From Phlebopus portentosus (taxonomy: Eukaryota; Basidiomycota; Agaricomycetes; Boletales; Boletinellaceae), in assembly GCA_037892935.1 (NCBI GenBank), contig JAYXKI010000014.1:1034001-1098000 (forward strand): a DNA stretch of 64,000 nucleotides, in the 5' to 3' direction. Each line of letters opens with the position of its first letter. Positions within the stretch are counted from its first letter, which is position 1. The notes beneath the pieces were generated by a model, which was not told where the DNA came from, ran no database searches, and was given only the letters and a program-made list of their open reading frames with translations. The position numbers and the translations under genes were made by a program. Positions 10,376 through 22,323 of this stretch are shown here, piece by piece.

Positions 10376-12155
10376 ATGGCACCCCACATCAGACTCACCC
10401 CCATCCGTGCTTTCCTCAAAGACAACATCGGATACTCCAAAGCCTCTGTACCATCCACCTCCTCTGTGCCTCTCCAGCATCCCACAATCGTGCATGTCAA
10501 TGGTAAGGACAGCCCAAACGAGAACACGACAGGTATGGACGTGGACGAGGGCGACGAGTACTCTGACGATACATCCGCTGGAACAGTAGAAGTGGACGAA
10601 CTCGATGAATCCGACTATGACGAACCCAGACTACAATGGCGACCCGTCACTCGCCTCCCTCCTGGCTTCCTAGCTGAGCGCGCTGCTGCTGCTACTGCTT
10701 CTGCCGCTGCCGCACCCGCAAATCCAGCTCCCGTCGTAAAGAAGCCACGCCCCAAGCCACCCACGACTCGCGTCCCGGGCCAGACCATTGTCCCCATGTC
10801 TCGTATAGAAGCTATCCTATCCGCCGATGGTATGTCTCTTCGCTTCTTTTCTACCTTTTCGCGCTAACCAGTCGGGTTCAGCTGGCCAGAATGGGGCTCA
10901 CTCGAAAGAGGCTTCGTACCTCATTTCCCTGGCCACCGTACGTGGCTCTCGCTTCGCCTCTGACAGTAGCGCTCACTTTTTTCCCTGCTAGGAGGAGTTC
11001 ATTCGTCGACTGACACGGGTTGCCCATTCCCGTTCTCGACTTGACAAACGGTCTCTTACGACCTACAATGACACTGGTATGCCAGTTACCTTTTGTCGAT
11101 CTGCCACCTCAGAAACTAACCGGGCTTCTCTAGCGGACTCCGCTTTCTATTTCGACGAGTACAACTTTCTCCAAGGTATGATGCGTTCTCCGTTACTCGT
11201 CACCGTTGGTGTACTTGACATTGACTCTGAAAATAATATAGAAATGATACCCCGGCCGCTGACGCCGAAGGCCGCTCTTGCCGAGCGCAAACGCATTCTT
11301 GAAGAGCAGGAAGCCCTCCTTCATGGTGTCGGTGTCGAAGGTGCCGACTCTGCATTCGCGACCAAATCCAAAATCACTCCAGCGTCTGCATCGACGTCTA
11401 AGGCATCAACGCCCGTACCCAGGTTAAGCAAGCCGGTACCGACACCGAATACAAGTACAAATGGAAAATCTTTTTCAAAGTCGAAGAGTTCTACGGCGAG
11501 TACGAATCCTCCCGTCATTCGAAGCGAACGACAGAAGCTCAAGAAAGCTCGTGAGTCTCAAGCGGCGCTCGAGTCCAGTGCGAACGGACATATGCCTCCG
11601 CCTCCGTCACCCGCTGAAAAGGGAAATAAGTTGGAAGATGCTACTGTCAATGGTTCGGCAACCAGTAATAAGATTGGTAGCGTGAAGATCAAGATTCGTC
11701 CCCGCGTCTCCCCTACATCAAGATCAGCCGCACCAGCCAATTCTCCAGCCGCACCAGCTCCTGTTCTGCCTCTCGGTCCACCGTCCTCCCAGGCCTCGTC
11801 TATGCATTCTAAAGACCGCGAATCTATTCGACGTTCCTCCAAAGTTTATGCATCACGGCACGGTGGCAAGGAGAAGGAGGCTGACGCACCCGCGATCATG
11901 TTCGAAGAACACGAGAAGAGCGGTGTGAAGTACCCAAATGCGAACGGGAGGCCTGTACAATTCGCGCCTGTCGGCGTGGATACGGCCGGTCAACCACTAT
12001 GGACGCGCACGCCTTTACCTCCCCCGCAATCTACTAGTAAAGTCAAAACGGACGAAACCCAAAGGGGCCGTACCGCAGATGAGAGTGTCAATAAAGGTAG
12101 CGGTAAACCAGCTGCGAGCAGTACAGCGGTCGACGAGCCCAGCGAAGCTGAATAG
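10376..12155 (+). CDS. Histone-fold protein (CBF/NF-Y, CHRAC/Dpb-like) with long disordered tail
   Basis: Five exons: 10376-10829, 10882-10937, 10992-11076, 11134-11175, 11242-12155. Residues about 1-145 are acidic then Ala/Pro-rich. The histone fold begins at IVPMSRIEAILSAD and runs through HSKEASYLISLATEEFIRRL, TRVAHSRSRLDKRSLTTYND and FDEYNFLQEMIPRPLTPKAA. This matches the CBFD/NFYB/HMF pattern: alpha1 PMSRI, alpha2 SKEA...LATEEFI, alpha3 LTYND. The C-terminal 300 residues are Ser/Pro/Lys-rich and disordered. Such proteins pair with another histone-fold partner in NF-Y, NC2, Pol epsilon or chromatin-remodelling complexes. The sequence does not settle which, and the large tail is unlike small Dpb3/CHRAC17 proteins. 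Confidence 0.82.
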
Positions 12156-12262
12156 ACTAGACTTTAGACACAATCGAAACACGAATATCAAGTGGCTCTT
12201 GAATTGATTGAGATACGGGATTTATGTGCTCAAGCTACTACAATACATTGCATATTTAATTT

Positions 12263-14283
12263 TCATACCAAATCCCTCACCACGACCAATTCATTCTCGC
12301 ATAGACAAAGCAAAACGAGCCTCTCCTTACTACCTCCCTTATCATCAACTTTCACTGCACCAACACCAAGCAAAGCCCCCGAAGGCCCTCCACTCACTTT
12401 CAACAAGCTCTGTCTAGCCCAGACATCCTTTGATCCCGGTCGGGGTCCATGATAGATATAGAGGTTCCCCCCACCTAGTCCCGCACCGCTTTCAAACCCT
12501 AAAACGAGTGAGGACGAGATGTGGAATGTGAATCGCATGTCGCGCTTTGACGCGAGTACGAACGCGAGTGCTGGGTATGTTGATTTATGCGTCCATGTGC
12601 TTGGGGACCGAGATTGATTAGGCGAGGAGGGTAAGGTGAAGAGTAGCCCGTCGATATCGTTTTTTACCACCAAGGAGGACTCGGGTTCTCCTAACCCAGG
12701 AACGGGTAAAGAAAGTACATAGGAGGCCCCAGCATCCTCGCGTGCTCCCCAAGGAGGTACTCTCCCGTCCAACCCGAGCCATGTTATCACGAATTCCCGG
12801 CCAACGGTGGTATCCACGCTCTCGTCAAGCTCGCCCTCCGCAAGGCTCGGCACACCGCTGCCCAGTCCTAGTCCGCTAGCGTCTTCGCCCTTCTGCAACG
12901 CGCTAGTGTATTTCTCCAGCGCTTCGCGGACGGCGTATAGCTCGGATGGGTCGAGCGTCTCAGGGACTTCCTCGTCCGTCGGGTCGGAGTTCGCGCGTTC
13001 TGAAGACGCCGTCTTCCCCGCGGATGCGAAGACCTGCGCCCACCGCGTCCCTTCGTTCTGTTTATCTAGATGTAAAGTCAGCAACCCGAACTCGCGATTC
13101 GCCTCACGATCCCACGTCCACAGACTACTCGACGGATTGATGCTATCCCATAGTTCCTTCAGCGAGTATCGCGGAAGCTGGAACGACGTCGGGAGTTCGT
13201 GTTTTACGAGCAGAGATAAAGTCTTTGCCGTGAGTGTTACGCGAATGGCGGATTTCGGGACATTGGATGGGAGTGGGAAAGCTACTGTCACGGAGTCGGA
13301 TGTCTGAGTCCATGAGTACGGAGGTGGTTTGACTGGGCCTTCTGGTAGGACTTCGCCTGCGCGCGGGATAGGCGCAAGCTCGTCAGTGCTTGGTTCGTAC
13401 GTAGGAGGCGTTACAACGCCGACTCCCTTGTATATTGACTTTCCGAAGATAAAGAACGCGCTGCGAGAGTCATCGTATCCGATATACAGCGGGACGTCCT
13501 CTCCTCTCGCTTCCAATACTACATTTAGAGCTTGAGGTTCGTCTGATCTTGTTTCCATAGGTACCTCGACGAGTAAGACATCAAAGTGAGAAACTGCAGC
13601 TTTCCCATTCTTCTTCTTGGTCTCTTCCGGTTCTTCCGAGCTTGAAGTACCTGGATGTCGGCATGAAAGCACGCAGACGGCGGTATCGGGTGATCGCAGC
13701 CGAGCACAGTGAATACGGAACGGTGCGTATTCAGAAGGGCTGCCACCACTAGCGGGTAAGTGGTAAAGTGCTATGATGCGATTGTCTTCTTGCGCTTCCG
13801 AAAGCACGTAGAGTAGACCTGTTCCATCTGATACGAGCCACCATCCTCCCAATGAAACAGCAGAAGCGTACTCTTTATGTCGGTTTTCTTCAGTATTGTC
13901 GGTTTGTATCGGCTTAGGTAGTTCACTTAAAGTGGAGAATGTCGGCGTCAGGTCCTACACAGTACATCTCCATTTCAGCACGATTTGCTAAGAATCTGCG
14001 TTCAAACACTTACAGGATTAAGTCCAACTCGAATGACATTGAGATCATCATCAGCATATATCGCAGAGCGCGAATCATGAGAAATTGCGAGGTGATTATG
14101 CGTAATGCGCGACTGCACCTCCTCGAAGGAGAGAGGTGTTCGCGATCTTCCAGTAACATTTGCCTGTGTCGGACGCGCAGTTAGTGGGAAACGCAATACA
14201 TGATCGTCCTGTGCCAAGGGCGACAGCTTGTAGCCCTCAAACTTTGGATTCAGCAGAGACCTGTTCGTAACGAAGTTGGTCAT
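12263..14283 (-). CDS. NUDCD1-like protein with CS (p23/NudC) domain
   Basis: Two exons, 14014-14283 and 12263-13954, about 653 residues. The N-terminal half resembles the beta-propeller of NUDCD1: LLNPKFEGYKLSPLAQDD, HNHLAISHDSRSAIYADDDL, SLGGWWLVSDGTGLLYVLSE. The CS domain follows at about residues 290-390 (PYSWTQTSDSVTVAFPLPSN, SAIRVTLTAKTLSLLVKHEL, LWDSINPSSSLWTWDREANR). Family knowledge: NUDCD1 is an Hsp90-associated cochaperone for WD40 clients and COPI. It converges with the histone-fold gene; only 107 bp separate the stop codons. Confidence 0.85.
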
Positions 14284-14580
14284 TTTTCTTCTGTGCTGTA
14301 TGTACTGTACTGTGGTACTGTGTGGTCATCATGCAAGTTGCTATATGCGTCATTCTTACGGTAGATTGATCTGCGTTACCGGTTTCGTCAACGTCGATGA
14401 TCGCACAAAAAAATGAATAAATTCACAAGAAACTGGACATAATGCAAAATTACAATACAAGAAGCCGCAACAAAATATTCTATTTCAATGATTTTTGCTA
14501 TTAGAACGATGAGATGTTGTAGCGGGACGAGCACTATGTCTAGTCTGAGGCTGTCCCAGATCACCGCGTGAAAAAGAGCG
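14284..14580. other. Intergenic, NUDCD1-like promoter side
   Basis: AT-rich 297 bases holding the NUDCD1-like 5' flank and the 3' flank of the decayed gene. A short TGTACTGTACTGTGGTACTG repeat occurs at about 14298-14320. Nothing else seen. Confidence 0.45.
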
Positions 14581-17500
14581 TCACCTGGTCCTGCCCTTAG
14601 TGGATTCTGCTCTGCGGGCATGGCCAGGTGGACCGGGAGTTTGCACTCGGACATGCCGTCGAGGTGGCTGAAGCTGTAAAGATCGAGTCGAGTGTTCCTC
14701 GCGGCGCAATCGGCGTCGCTCAAAGTCAGAGTCTTCACCACTAGAACTTCCGATCTCAATCACATTATCACTAGCGTAGATATAAGCATGATCCTCTATT
14801 TGAGTCGCTTCCGGAGATGAGAACGAGACGCACAAAGAGCTGCGAGATCTACTTCTTGAGCGCATCCTCGATTCACGGATTGCAGACTTCGGGCGGTTCT
14901 TCGTCGAAGACGAAGACTGTACTTGAGACCTTCCGCGCTCTTGAATTGATGATTTAGTCGGGGAGGACGGCACGCCATCCGAGCAGTCCGAGCCACAAGG
15001 AGACGATGGCGGAGGTTCAGTCGCTACTGACTGCAAAGTGTCAAAGGTCATATGACGGTTCGAACGTCGCGAAGTATAGAGAGGGCAGGGCTGATGATGG
15101 CCATTTTGAGAGAACGGAGATGGTTGATGAGAGGCATGTGTCGCATGAACTGGCGAAGGAGGGAAAGGAAGTGCACTGCCCATCAATATAGATAAACCCT
15201 GTAGAGCCTGTGCCAGACGATACTGAGCATTCGGGTCTTGTGAATTTGGAAGGGGAGCAGGATGCTGATGCGTTAAAGGTGGAGGATAATGAGATCCTGG
15301 ACAGTTGTGGTATCCAGAACGTGAGAGATGCGAAGAGGTGAATGAAGAGTTGTTGAGTTCAAATAGAGGACGTGAATGCTAAGGTGCTTGTTCCGCGGAT
15401 GATCTGGAACGCGCCCGACGGCTGCTTGAAGGTCGTGTGTTCGGATCAGGGACAGACTCATCTGAAAGATACGATGAGTAGACATAGGTTGAAGACATAA
15501 CATAAGATTCGACATCTCTAACAGCGCTTCGCCGAGATGACGAAACATGCCGAGAAGAGCTCCGAATAGGAGACAGAGTAGAGCTGTTCATGATGACATC
15601 GACCGCACTGGTCTCGTTTAATCCTTCTGAAACTGGAGAATGTCCCCACCTTCGTTTCGTGTTCATGCTACCCACGGAAGGGACCTTCGAGAGACCCGTT
15701 CGTGTGGAATCCTTGGGTTCACGCGATAGGAAGACGTAGGGATATCGGGTTCTTCGGGCCATTTTCCTGTCGGAGTGATGGGAGGCAAAGTGCTCCGTAT
15801 CAGTTGCTTTAGATTTACCCTTCAATTTCGCACTCCGTTCCCGAGTCACAGGCTGGCCAGACTTGGGTGAGGAGTCAAGATCATTGCTCTCAACTGCTGG
15901 CTTGACCTTAGGAGCTATCTTTGATGGGGACCGAAGAAGGACGTCAATGTACACCTCTGGAACAAGCTTCACCTTCTTAGTCGGAGACGTGTTCAAGGAC
16001 GCGGACTGGCTCTGTTTCCGATTCTTTGAAGGGGAAATATTTTCTGTCTCAGAAGCGGAACCTTCTGAGATTGTGGATTGTGTTCTCATCGGTGCTCTTT
16101 TCGAACTTGAGGAGCTTCCACGTCGTTTCCGCGAGTACGTCGCCGTAATCTTGATATTACGAGGCTCAGGTCCAAAAGACGCAGAGGTGGAGGTGTTCGT
16201 AATTGGGTGACAGATGGGGAACGTGACGGAGCAGCAATTCCTTTGTTAATCGGCGACTTGGAGGATTGACGGGACATTGTAGACTCATCCGAAGGGACCG
16301 ATTTTTGAGTCTTCCTTGGCTCTTCTGTAACCTCGATGGTGGCTCTGTAGTAGTAGAAGTTGAAGCCATTCCTTGTCCGCTGTTCTTCTCTTCGTCAGTG
16401 GATTCCTCACTGAAGTCAGCCACAAAGTACAGGGTGTCTCCTTCGTCGCGATCCCATCTACCTAGTTCGTCATCCGACTCCGCCTCTGAAGTAGAGGTAA
16501 GATTACAGGCTCAGCGAGGCCATCATTGTCGGATTCCTTCGACATGTCAAGCGTGTCAATTTCCGGAGAACCTGAAGGCGTGGAGAACCTCGAGTAATCC
16601 CGTTGATCTAGATTCTCATCATCCGATTCATGAGCACCCTCCTAGTAAATCACTTCCTCGTCGACAGAGGCATGCGCCTCATATTCTGTCGCGTCCTCAG
16701 CAGCAGCGTCAGATTCTGGTAAGAGTCAACATTAGGGTTCTCAACTTTGCGATATTCTTTTGCTCCTCACCTTCCAGCGCGGTGTCTTCACTTGCTTCGT
16801 CTTCTTCACCTTCCTCGGATTCGTGTTCAACGTCGTCGTCGTCCAAGTCGCCTCTGCTCTCAGAAACTCTGCTAGATCTGCCGCGTCAGCTGGGTCCATC
16901 TCCCGCACCGGAGGTAAGCGCTGTGTGTGCTGAGCCAGTCCAAACCCATCCTCGTCGTCCCCATCCATTTCTGAACGCGACACATCATCTTACACGTCCG
17001 CAAAGGCATCTGTTTGGTCTGGTTCACCATCAGCGGGGGTCAGGGGCTGATCATTGCCCAGAAGTTCAGCTTTTTCGCGTTCTTCAGCAAAGCAGCCTAT
17101 TTCAAACATGTCTTCTGAAGACCTGAGAACTCCGCAGTTCTTAATGATGGTCCCTTTCCCGAGATCCACAGTATCATCATCGTCCAGCCTCCTGGCGTAT
17201 TTCCCGCCTACTTATGACCAGACGTTGAGGACGCGAAATGAACTGGTGCGTCGCGCGGCGTCCAGCTCTTCTCCAGGATCCAGAGGCGCGTCAAAGTTGA
17301 AAGCTGGAGATACGGAAGAAGACGACGCTGACGCGACTGAAAAGCTCCGTAAGCCCGGCACGGGAGCGGATGGCGCACGAGATACTCTGCATTCTTTGCT
17401 GGAGAAGGAGTACTCGAATGACGGGCGAACGGTCGCTGTACGGGAGAGAGGCAGAAGGTGTCATGAGAGGAAAGCGAGACAGTTATTCTGGCGGTGTCCG

Positions 17501-17640
17501 CAGTGAAGACGCGCGTCGACGGTGGCTCCACGCCATTCTTATTCATCATCGTTGGCGACGAAGTGGAGGTTGTCGACCGACGGCCACCGCCAGTCGCGTC
17601 TTTAAAGTGGTCGGTGGAAAGGCCAATCAAATAAAATAAA
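14581..17640 (-). pseudogene. Decayed gene for a Ser/Arg-rich, acidic disordered protein
   Basis: The minus strand keeps long coding-like stretches broken by lesions. From 16089 down to 14581 the frame is open except for one TAG at 15379-15381, and it resumes in the same frame. Upstream, coding-like acidic segments are interrupted by TAG (16642-16644), TAA (16990-16992) and TAA (17212-17214), and by apparent one-base shifts near 16855 (AADLAEFL to ESRGDLDDDDVEHESEE) and near 16330. All four stops could come from CAG/CAA by C-to-T change. The conceptual protein has TATYSRKRRGSSSSSK, SRSRSRSS and EEDE-rich parts, with no catalytic domain. I do not recognise the family; a nuclear or chromatin protein is a guess. 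Alternative: a live gene with introns I could not resolve. Confidence 0.5.
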
Positions 17641-17718
17641 AGAAGATACTACATATGGAAGGAAGGTCATGTTCAATCTGATTAGTCAGCAAAGCTCATT
17701 TTGTCTGCAATCGCGATC

Positions 17719-19377
17719 ATGACTCTGCTACTGCTTTCCTGGTCGCGCTCGAGATTATTCAGATCGAGTTTCGGTACGCATAGATTTATGGCTTCCAACA
17801 CTGTTATGTCTGCTCTACCACCGGCATTGCGCGATCTGGTCGGTGCCGCCTCACCGCGGGATGAGGACTTTGGAGTAAACGAGAAGGACAAGACAGAGGT
17901 TTCTGAATGGATTTCAAAAGTTGCCCAGGGTGATATTGTGCAGCCATCAGCCGTGAAGGACTTGGATGCGACTTTGACACCCAAAACATACCTCGTCAGT
18001 AATTATCTGACAGCCGCTGATGTCGCACTGTATGGAGCACTTCATCCTACATTCGTGAGTCATAACGTTCGATGCATACACGCATGTAGCTTAAACACGG
18101 CGGACAGTCACAACTGCAGCCTCCGCAGTACTATTCACATCCCGCCGTTACACGCTACTTCGATCATATCCAAACCCGTCCCCCTGTCCGCAAAGCTGCA
18201 GATGCTCTCGCACCAGCATTTGCTCTTGTGACCTTCGACTTGGATAATATGCCCAAGATTGAACGCAAAGCTGAGCCACCAAAGAAGAAAGAGAAGGCCC
18301 AGAATCTTTCTGGTGATGCAAAGGCAGCGAAGCAGGCTGCTTTACCAAATAAAGCCGAAGAGCCCGTCCCCCCGCCAGTGACGCCACACCCAAGAAGGAG
18401 AAGAAGGAAAAGAAGGACAAGGCCGCCAGTGCGGCGGGAGGTGCATCGAAGAAATCCGGAGGAAAGAGTGCACCTGCTGCTGCTGCTGAAGATCTCGGAG
18501 AGCCCGTACCTTCGATGATTGATCTTCGAGTCGGGCATATTGTCGACAGTGAGTAAAGGTTTTAACAAGTGGGTTACGAGTTTCTCAATCCGAGTTCTAG
18601 TCAAGAAACATCCTGACGCTGATGGCTTATATGTCGAGGTAATAATCCCCATCGTATGCCAACGTTGGTTCAATCGACTGATTTGCTCTGTAGCAAATCG
18701 ATATTGGCGAGGAGACCGGCCCACGGACTGTCGTTTCTGGACTCGTGCACTATATACCCATTGAGCAAATGCGGGACAGGGATGTAATCACTGTGGTAGG
18801 TGCTTCCTCGCCTTTCAGTGTCATCTATTTGACTCTTCAAATAGTGTAACCTAAAACCAGCGAACATGCGAGGGATAAAAAGCTTTGCAATGTTGCTCTG
18901 CGTAAGCATGCTTCCGATAATCCCGATCCGGACAGTAATGTGCTGAAAGCGATTCCATTAGGCAACATCAAAAGACGGTAAGGAGGCTGGCATCGAGCTT
19001 GTACAACCTCCGCTAGGGTCCAAACCAGGTGATCGAGTGTACTTCGAGGGAGAGAAATTCGAAAGTAAGAGGAGTTTACTAACTTTCTTGTGCATGTTCT
19101 GATTAGGCACATGGCATCGTAGACGCAACACCTCTTTCTCAGCTCAACCCTAAAAAGAAAATCTTCGAGACCATCCAACCGGGTTCGTATCTTCGGCAGT
19201 TCTCATCTCATCATTATGCTGATTATTTACATTCCCCTGCTCATTTCTCTAGGCTTTACGACATTAGAGTCGAAAGAGGCAGCCTGGGTAGATCCAGTCA
19301 CAAAAAGCGTACATAAGATTCTCACCGCGAACGGCGTCTGCGTCGCACCCACGCTTATCGGAGCGTCGCTGTCATAA
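17719..19377 (+). CDS. Arc1/EMAPII-like tRNA-binding aminoacyl-tRNA synthetase cofactor
   Basis: The N-terminal part is a GST-C-like helical domain (TYLVSNYLTAADVALYGALH, then HPAVTRYFDHIQTRPPVRKA), followed by a Lys-rich linker. The C-terminal EMAPII/tRNA-binding OB fold reads MIDLRVGHIVD, KKHPDADGLYVEQIDIGEET, VVSGLVHYIPIEQMRDR, CNLKPANMRGIKSFAMLLC, GDRVYFEGEKFE, ATPLSQLNPKKKIFETIQPG. This architecture is that of yeast Arc1p, which delivers tRNA to methionyl- and glutamyl-tRNA synthetases. The start is the ATG at 17719. The linker frame shifts inside a six-C run at about 18368-18373: upstream NKAEEPVPP, downstream DATPKKEKKEKKDKAAS lies one base out, and no intron fits. That is either an assembly indel or a real lesion. 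Exon 1 ends at 18054 and exon 2 starts at 18108. Confidence 0.85.
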
Positions 19378-20001
19378 ACTCACTCATACGTAGAAAGTGT
19401 ATACTTACAACATCTCACCTAGAACTCAATCCGTTGAATTTTAGACGTTGGCTATGATGATACTCGATCTGGAGGGGAGATCTCTTCTACTGTAGATATC
19501 TGAATATTCTGGATACGATGCGCCACCAACGGTCCGAAGAGCTTCTCTGCTTCCCGGCCTCAAACGAATCCTTGTGCAAGGTCAAGTGATACTTGGTGCT
19601 TCCTTGCTGCCTCTGTGCATTGTAGTCGCCCGTTGCTTGAAAACAACTCAGTTCACTTCGGTCCGCTTACTCTCCTTACCTAACCTTTACGCGATAGAAC
19701 TTTAGAGATCTTCGTACCCGAAAGAAGGAGGGCCTCCCTGCAAGTTATTTATTGACACCATGCGAGTCTAGAATTACCCGACAGCTCGAGCTGCCGCTAA
19801 AACTAGATAAATATTATTAGCGAAGCCTTGTGAAGCCTACGGACATAGATATTAGCTGTTCAACTACATGCGCGAATATTTCGTGAGTTCGAGTAGAGGT
19901 GTGTTAGGCAAAAGTATACAGTAAAATTTCAAGAAGTCTGTCGGCCAAGGAAGACCCATGTATTCCGGCATGCCGCAACGCAGTGCCCACATTCTTTACG
20001 T
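19378..20001. other. Intergenic between convergent genes
   Basis: The 3' regions of the Arc1-like and DNA ligase genes. Mixed composition, no ORF, repeat or RNA gene recognised. Confidence 0.5.
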
Positions 20002-21955
20002 CTAAGCCTCGTCGTTGTTAGCAGTCTTCTTTCTAACCTTCTTTGCGTCTGCATTTGGAATAACTGCATCTGTCGGCTCATCCTTATCCAGCGCTTCACC
20101 GACATACGATGGGAACCTGGGGAAAATAATACAGCAGTTCAGTTGGAAGTTCTCACATGCAGTCAAGACATTTTGTCTGACCTGGGAACTCCATCCATGG
20201 TAAGTTCCTGGAACCTGTACGTGATAATCGAACCAATCTTCGGGGGCTTTGCGCGCTGCTTGTCACTGAATCCCGTTCCGACACTGAATGTCTAACGAAT
20301 TCGCAGAAACATAAGTCCCTTTAGCGATAGGTTTCTGTATACAGAGAGAAAATGCGTACCTTCCCAGACGCCATGACACATTTCAGCGCACCCATGACGC
20401 CGTCGTGCTTTCCCTTACCAGGAACGTAGCCGGTCACTTTGGCTTCTGCATCGTAGAATCTCTACGTTACGATATGAGCCTGGAGTTCGAAATTGGTGCC
20501 CCAAAGTAAGACTGACCTTGACTTTCTGCAACGTGAAAGACCTTTGACCCGCGTATTGACTTGTAACAACTTGCATCAGCATACGCCTAAGAATGCATCT
20601 GAAAACAATATCAACTTACGATCCCGGCTCCCTCAACATAAGCCCCTCCCCACCCTCCTTCTCTACCTCTTTCAATAATTCAAACACATGTTCACGACTC
20701 TTCGCTTTCAGATGCTCGACGACTGCAACATGTTTCTCCCTTCTCTCCCCGGAGAGCTTGAGGAAAGTGGACCTGAGCCAGCTGAGACGCTCTTCGAACG
20801 GCTCGGAGCCCAGGGAGGGCACGTCGAAGATTTGGAATGTTATATCTTGCCAGCGAGGGGTGTTTGGTGTCTTCACGATGGATACGGTACTTTGGAACTG
20901 GCCTCGTCCGGCGAAAAGCTGTATATTAGACGGGGTGAGATGAGCAGTCCTGAACAGGCATTGCAGGGATGTACATACTTCTCCGTCGAGAGTCACATCC
21001 TTCGGTAATTCTATAGACGCAACGAGTCATCAGTATTGAGTTACTTCACTCAAAGATGAATTCCATACTCTCGATGAACCATTTCGGAGGAGTGAACGGG
21101 TTGCCTAGCCTGCTCAGCATCCTCTTTCCATCCCAGAAGACACTAACATTCCGTCAGAAGTGAAGCACACTCAAATCTCGTGGGGCAACACGCTCACCGT
21201 ACTCCGTCGAGTTTCTCAGAGACCCACCAACCAGTGGGATCAATGCCCTTCTCGAGGTCCCATTTAACCGCGAGCAATACCTCAACCACAGCTTTCCCTC
21301 CTTCCTCGCTATCCTCTCCACTTGCTTCTTCATCGCCATCGACAGCTTCACCGTTGCTCTTCGAGGACTTCGGTTTCTTCCTCGAGCTTCCTACAGCAGC
21401 ATCTTCTTCACCATCATCGTCGTTATCATCTTGTTTCTTCCTCTTCGTCGAGCTCTTGTTCTTGCTCGTCTTGCTGCTACTCTTCTTGGCGTTCTTCGCA
21501 GCACTGGGATTCTTGTGCCCGACGCGCGCATCTTCGTATGCGTCTCCGAGGACGGAGCGAAGATGCTTGCACGAACGCGCGTTCACAGGAACGCGGGACT
21601 GGTTTCTCCATGCCTTGAAACGAAATCAGGGTCGAAAAGAGAAAGAAAAAAAAATTGTCCGGATGACGTACAGGACATGTACTGAGACAATGAAAAATAA
21701 ACAGCAATTCAGAATTCATGGTCATTTGGGAGGAAGTACATGCAACATACCAGTAGTAATGATCCCAAGTTCGTTTGATTTTGTAAACAGTTGTACTACA
21801 GGCAGACGTTCATTCAACTCATCAGTGGCTTCGTTCGAAATTCAACCTGAGCCAACCGACCTCGTATGCGACCTCGCCTCACACTCTTCGCCATCAGCAA
21901 GGTACTTCTTCGGCTTGACGCCCTTTATTTCAGCAAGCTCGTCGTTGGAGGACAT
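20002..21955 (-). CDS. ATP-dependent DNA ligase with N-terminal SWIM zinc finger
   Basis: Starts MSSNDELAEIKGVKPKKY. A SWIM finger follows (YKIKRTWDHYYCTCPAW, then RSCKHLRSVLGDAYEDARVG), with C-x-C...C-x-H intact. After a Lys/Asp-rich linker comes a compact ligase core: motif I WWVSEKLDGVR (nucleotidyl Lys), LFAGRGQFQSTVSIV, motif III ITFQIFDVPS, motif IV EGGEGLMLREPGS, then RQRSFTLQKVK and DAEAKVTGYVPGKGKHDG. The OB end is TFSVGTGFSDKQRAKPPKIG then RFPSYVGEALD. The KLDGVR type is closer to small bacterial or viral ligases than to Lig1/Lig4. It should adenylate itself and seal nicks; the SWIM finger may bind DNA or protein. The splice structure just after the first 25 codons (21840-21880) is not resolved. 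Confidence 0.87.
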
Positions 21956-22323
21956 GATAGAGGTAAATGTGAAGCAGTGAGACAATAAAACACTGGCAAG
22001 TTGTGGCTGGTTTCCAAGAGCGTATTTACAAGCGGCCACAGGCTGTCGCCTCCTAGGACAATGCTACAAGTTCAGGTCAAAGTCTGAGTGAGTCGCTTTG
22101 ACTCGGTGCACCATTCTCGCGAGATGCAGGCACGCGTCGCACGTGCGCCCGAAATCGAACAAAGTGAGTGGCTGTGCAAGGACGGGACCGACGCGTTGTG
22201 ACACGTCGCGTATCGACAATCATTATATATCCCATACTTCAATTACAGTCTGCAGAATTACCCTCTACATCTCTACGGATATGATACAGCAGATTGAATA
22301 GGGATTGCTATAAGCGGCTATTT
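21956..22323. other. Intergenic, DNA ligase promoter side
   Basis: Contains the ligase 5' flank and the ZIP transporter 3' flank. GC-rich at 22100-22210 and AT-rich after. No further feature seen. Confidence 0.45.

Noticed and set aside
16266..17126. Plus-strand 286-codon ORF rich in Ser
   Set aside because: Opposite the decayed minus-strand gene; composition reflects antisense of acidic and Ser/Arg repeats and no domain is seen.
17701..17718. Start of the Arc1-like gene at 17701
   Set aside because: That codon is TTG; the first ATG is at 17719.
21180..21980. Plus-strand 266-codon Ser/Leu-rich ORF
   Set aside because: Antisense to the DNA ligase linker and motif I region, where conserved motifs lie on the minus strand.
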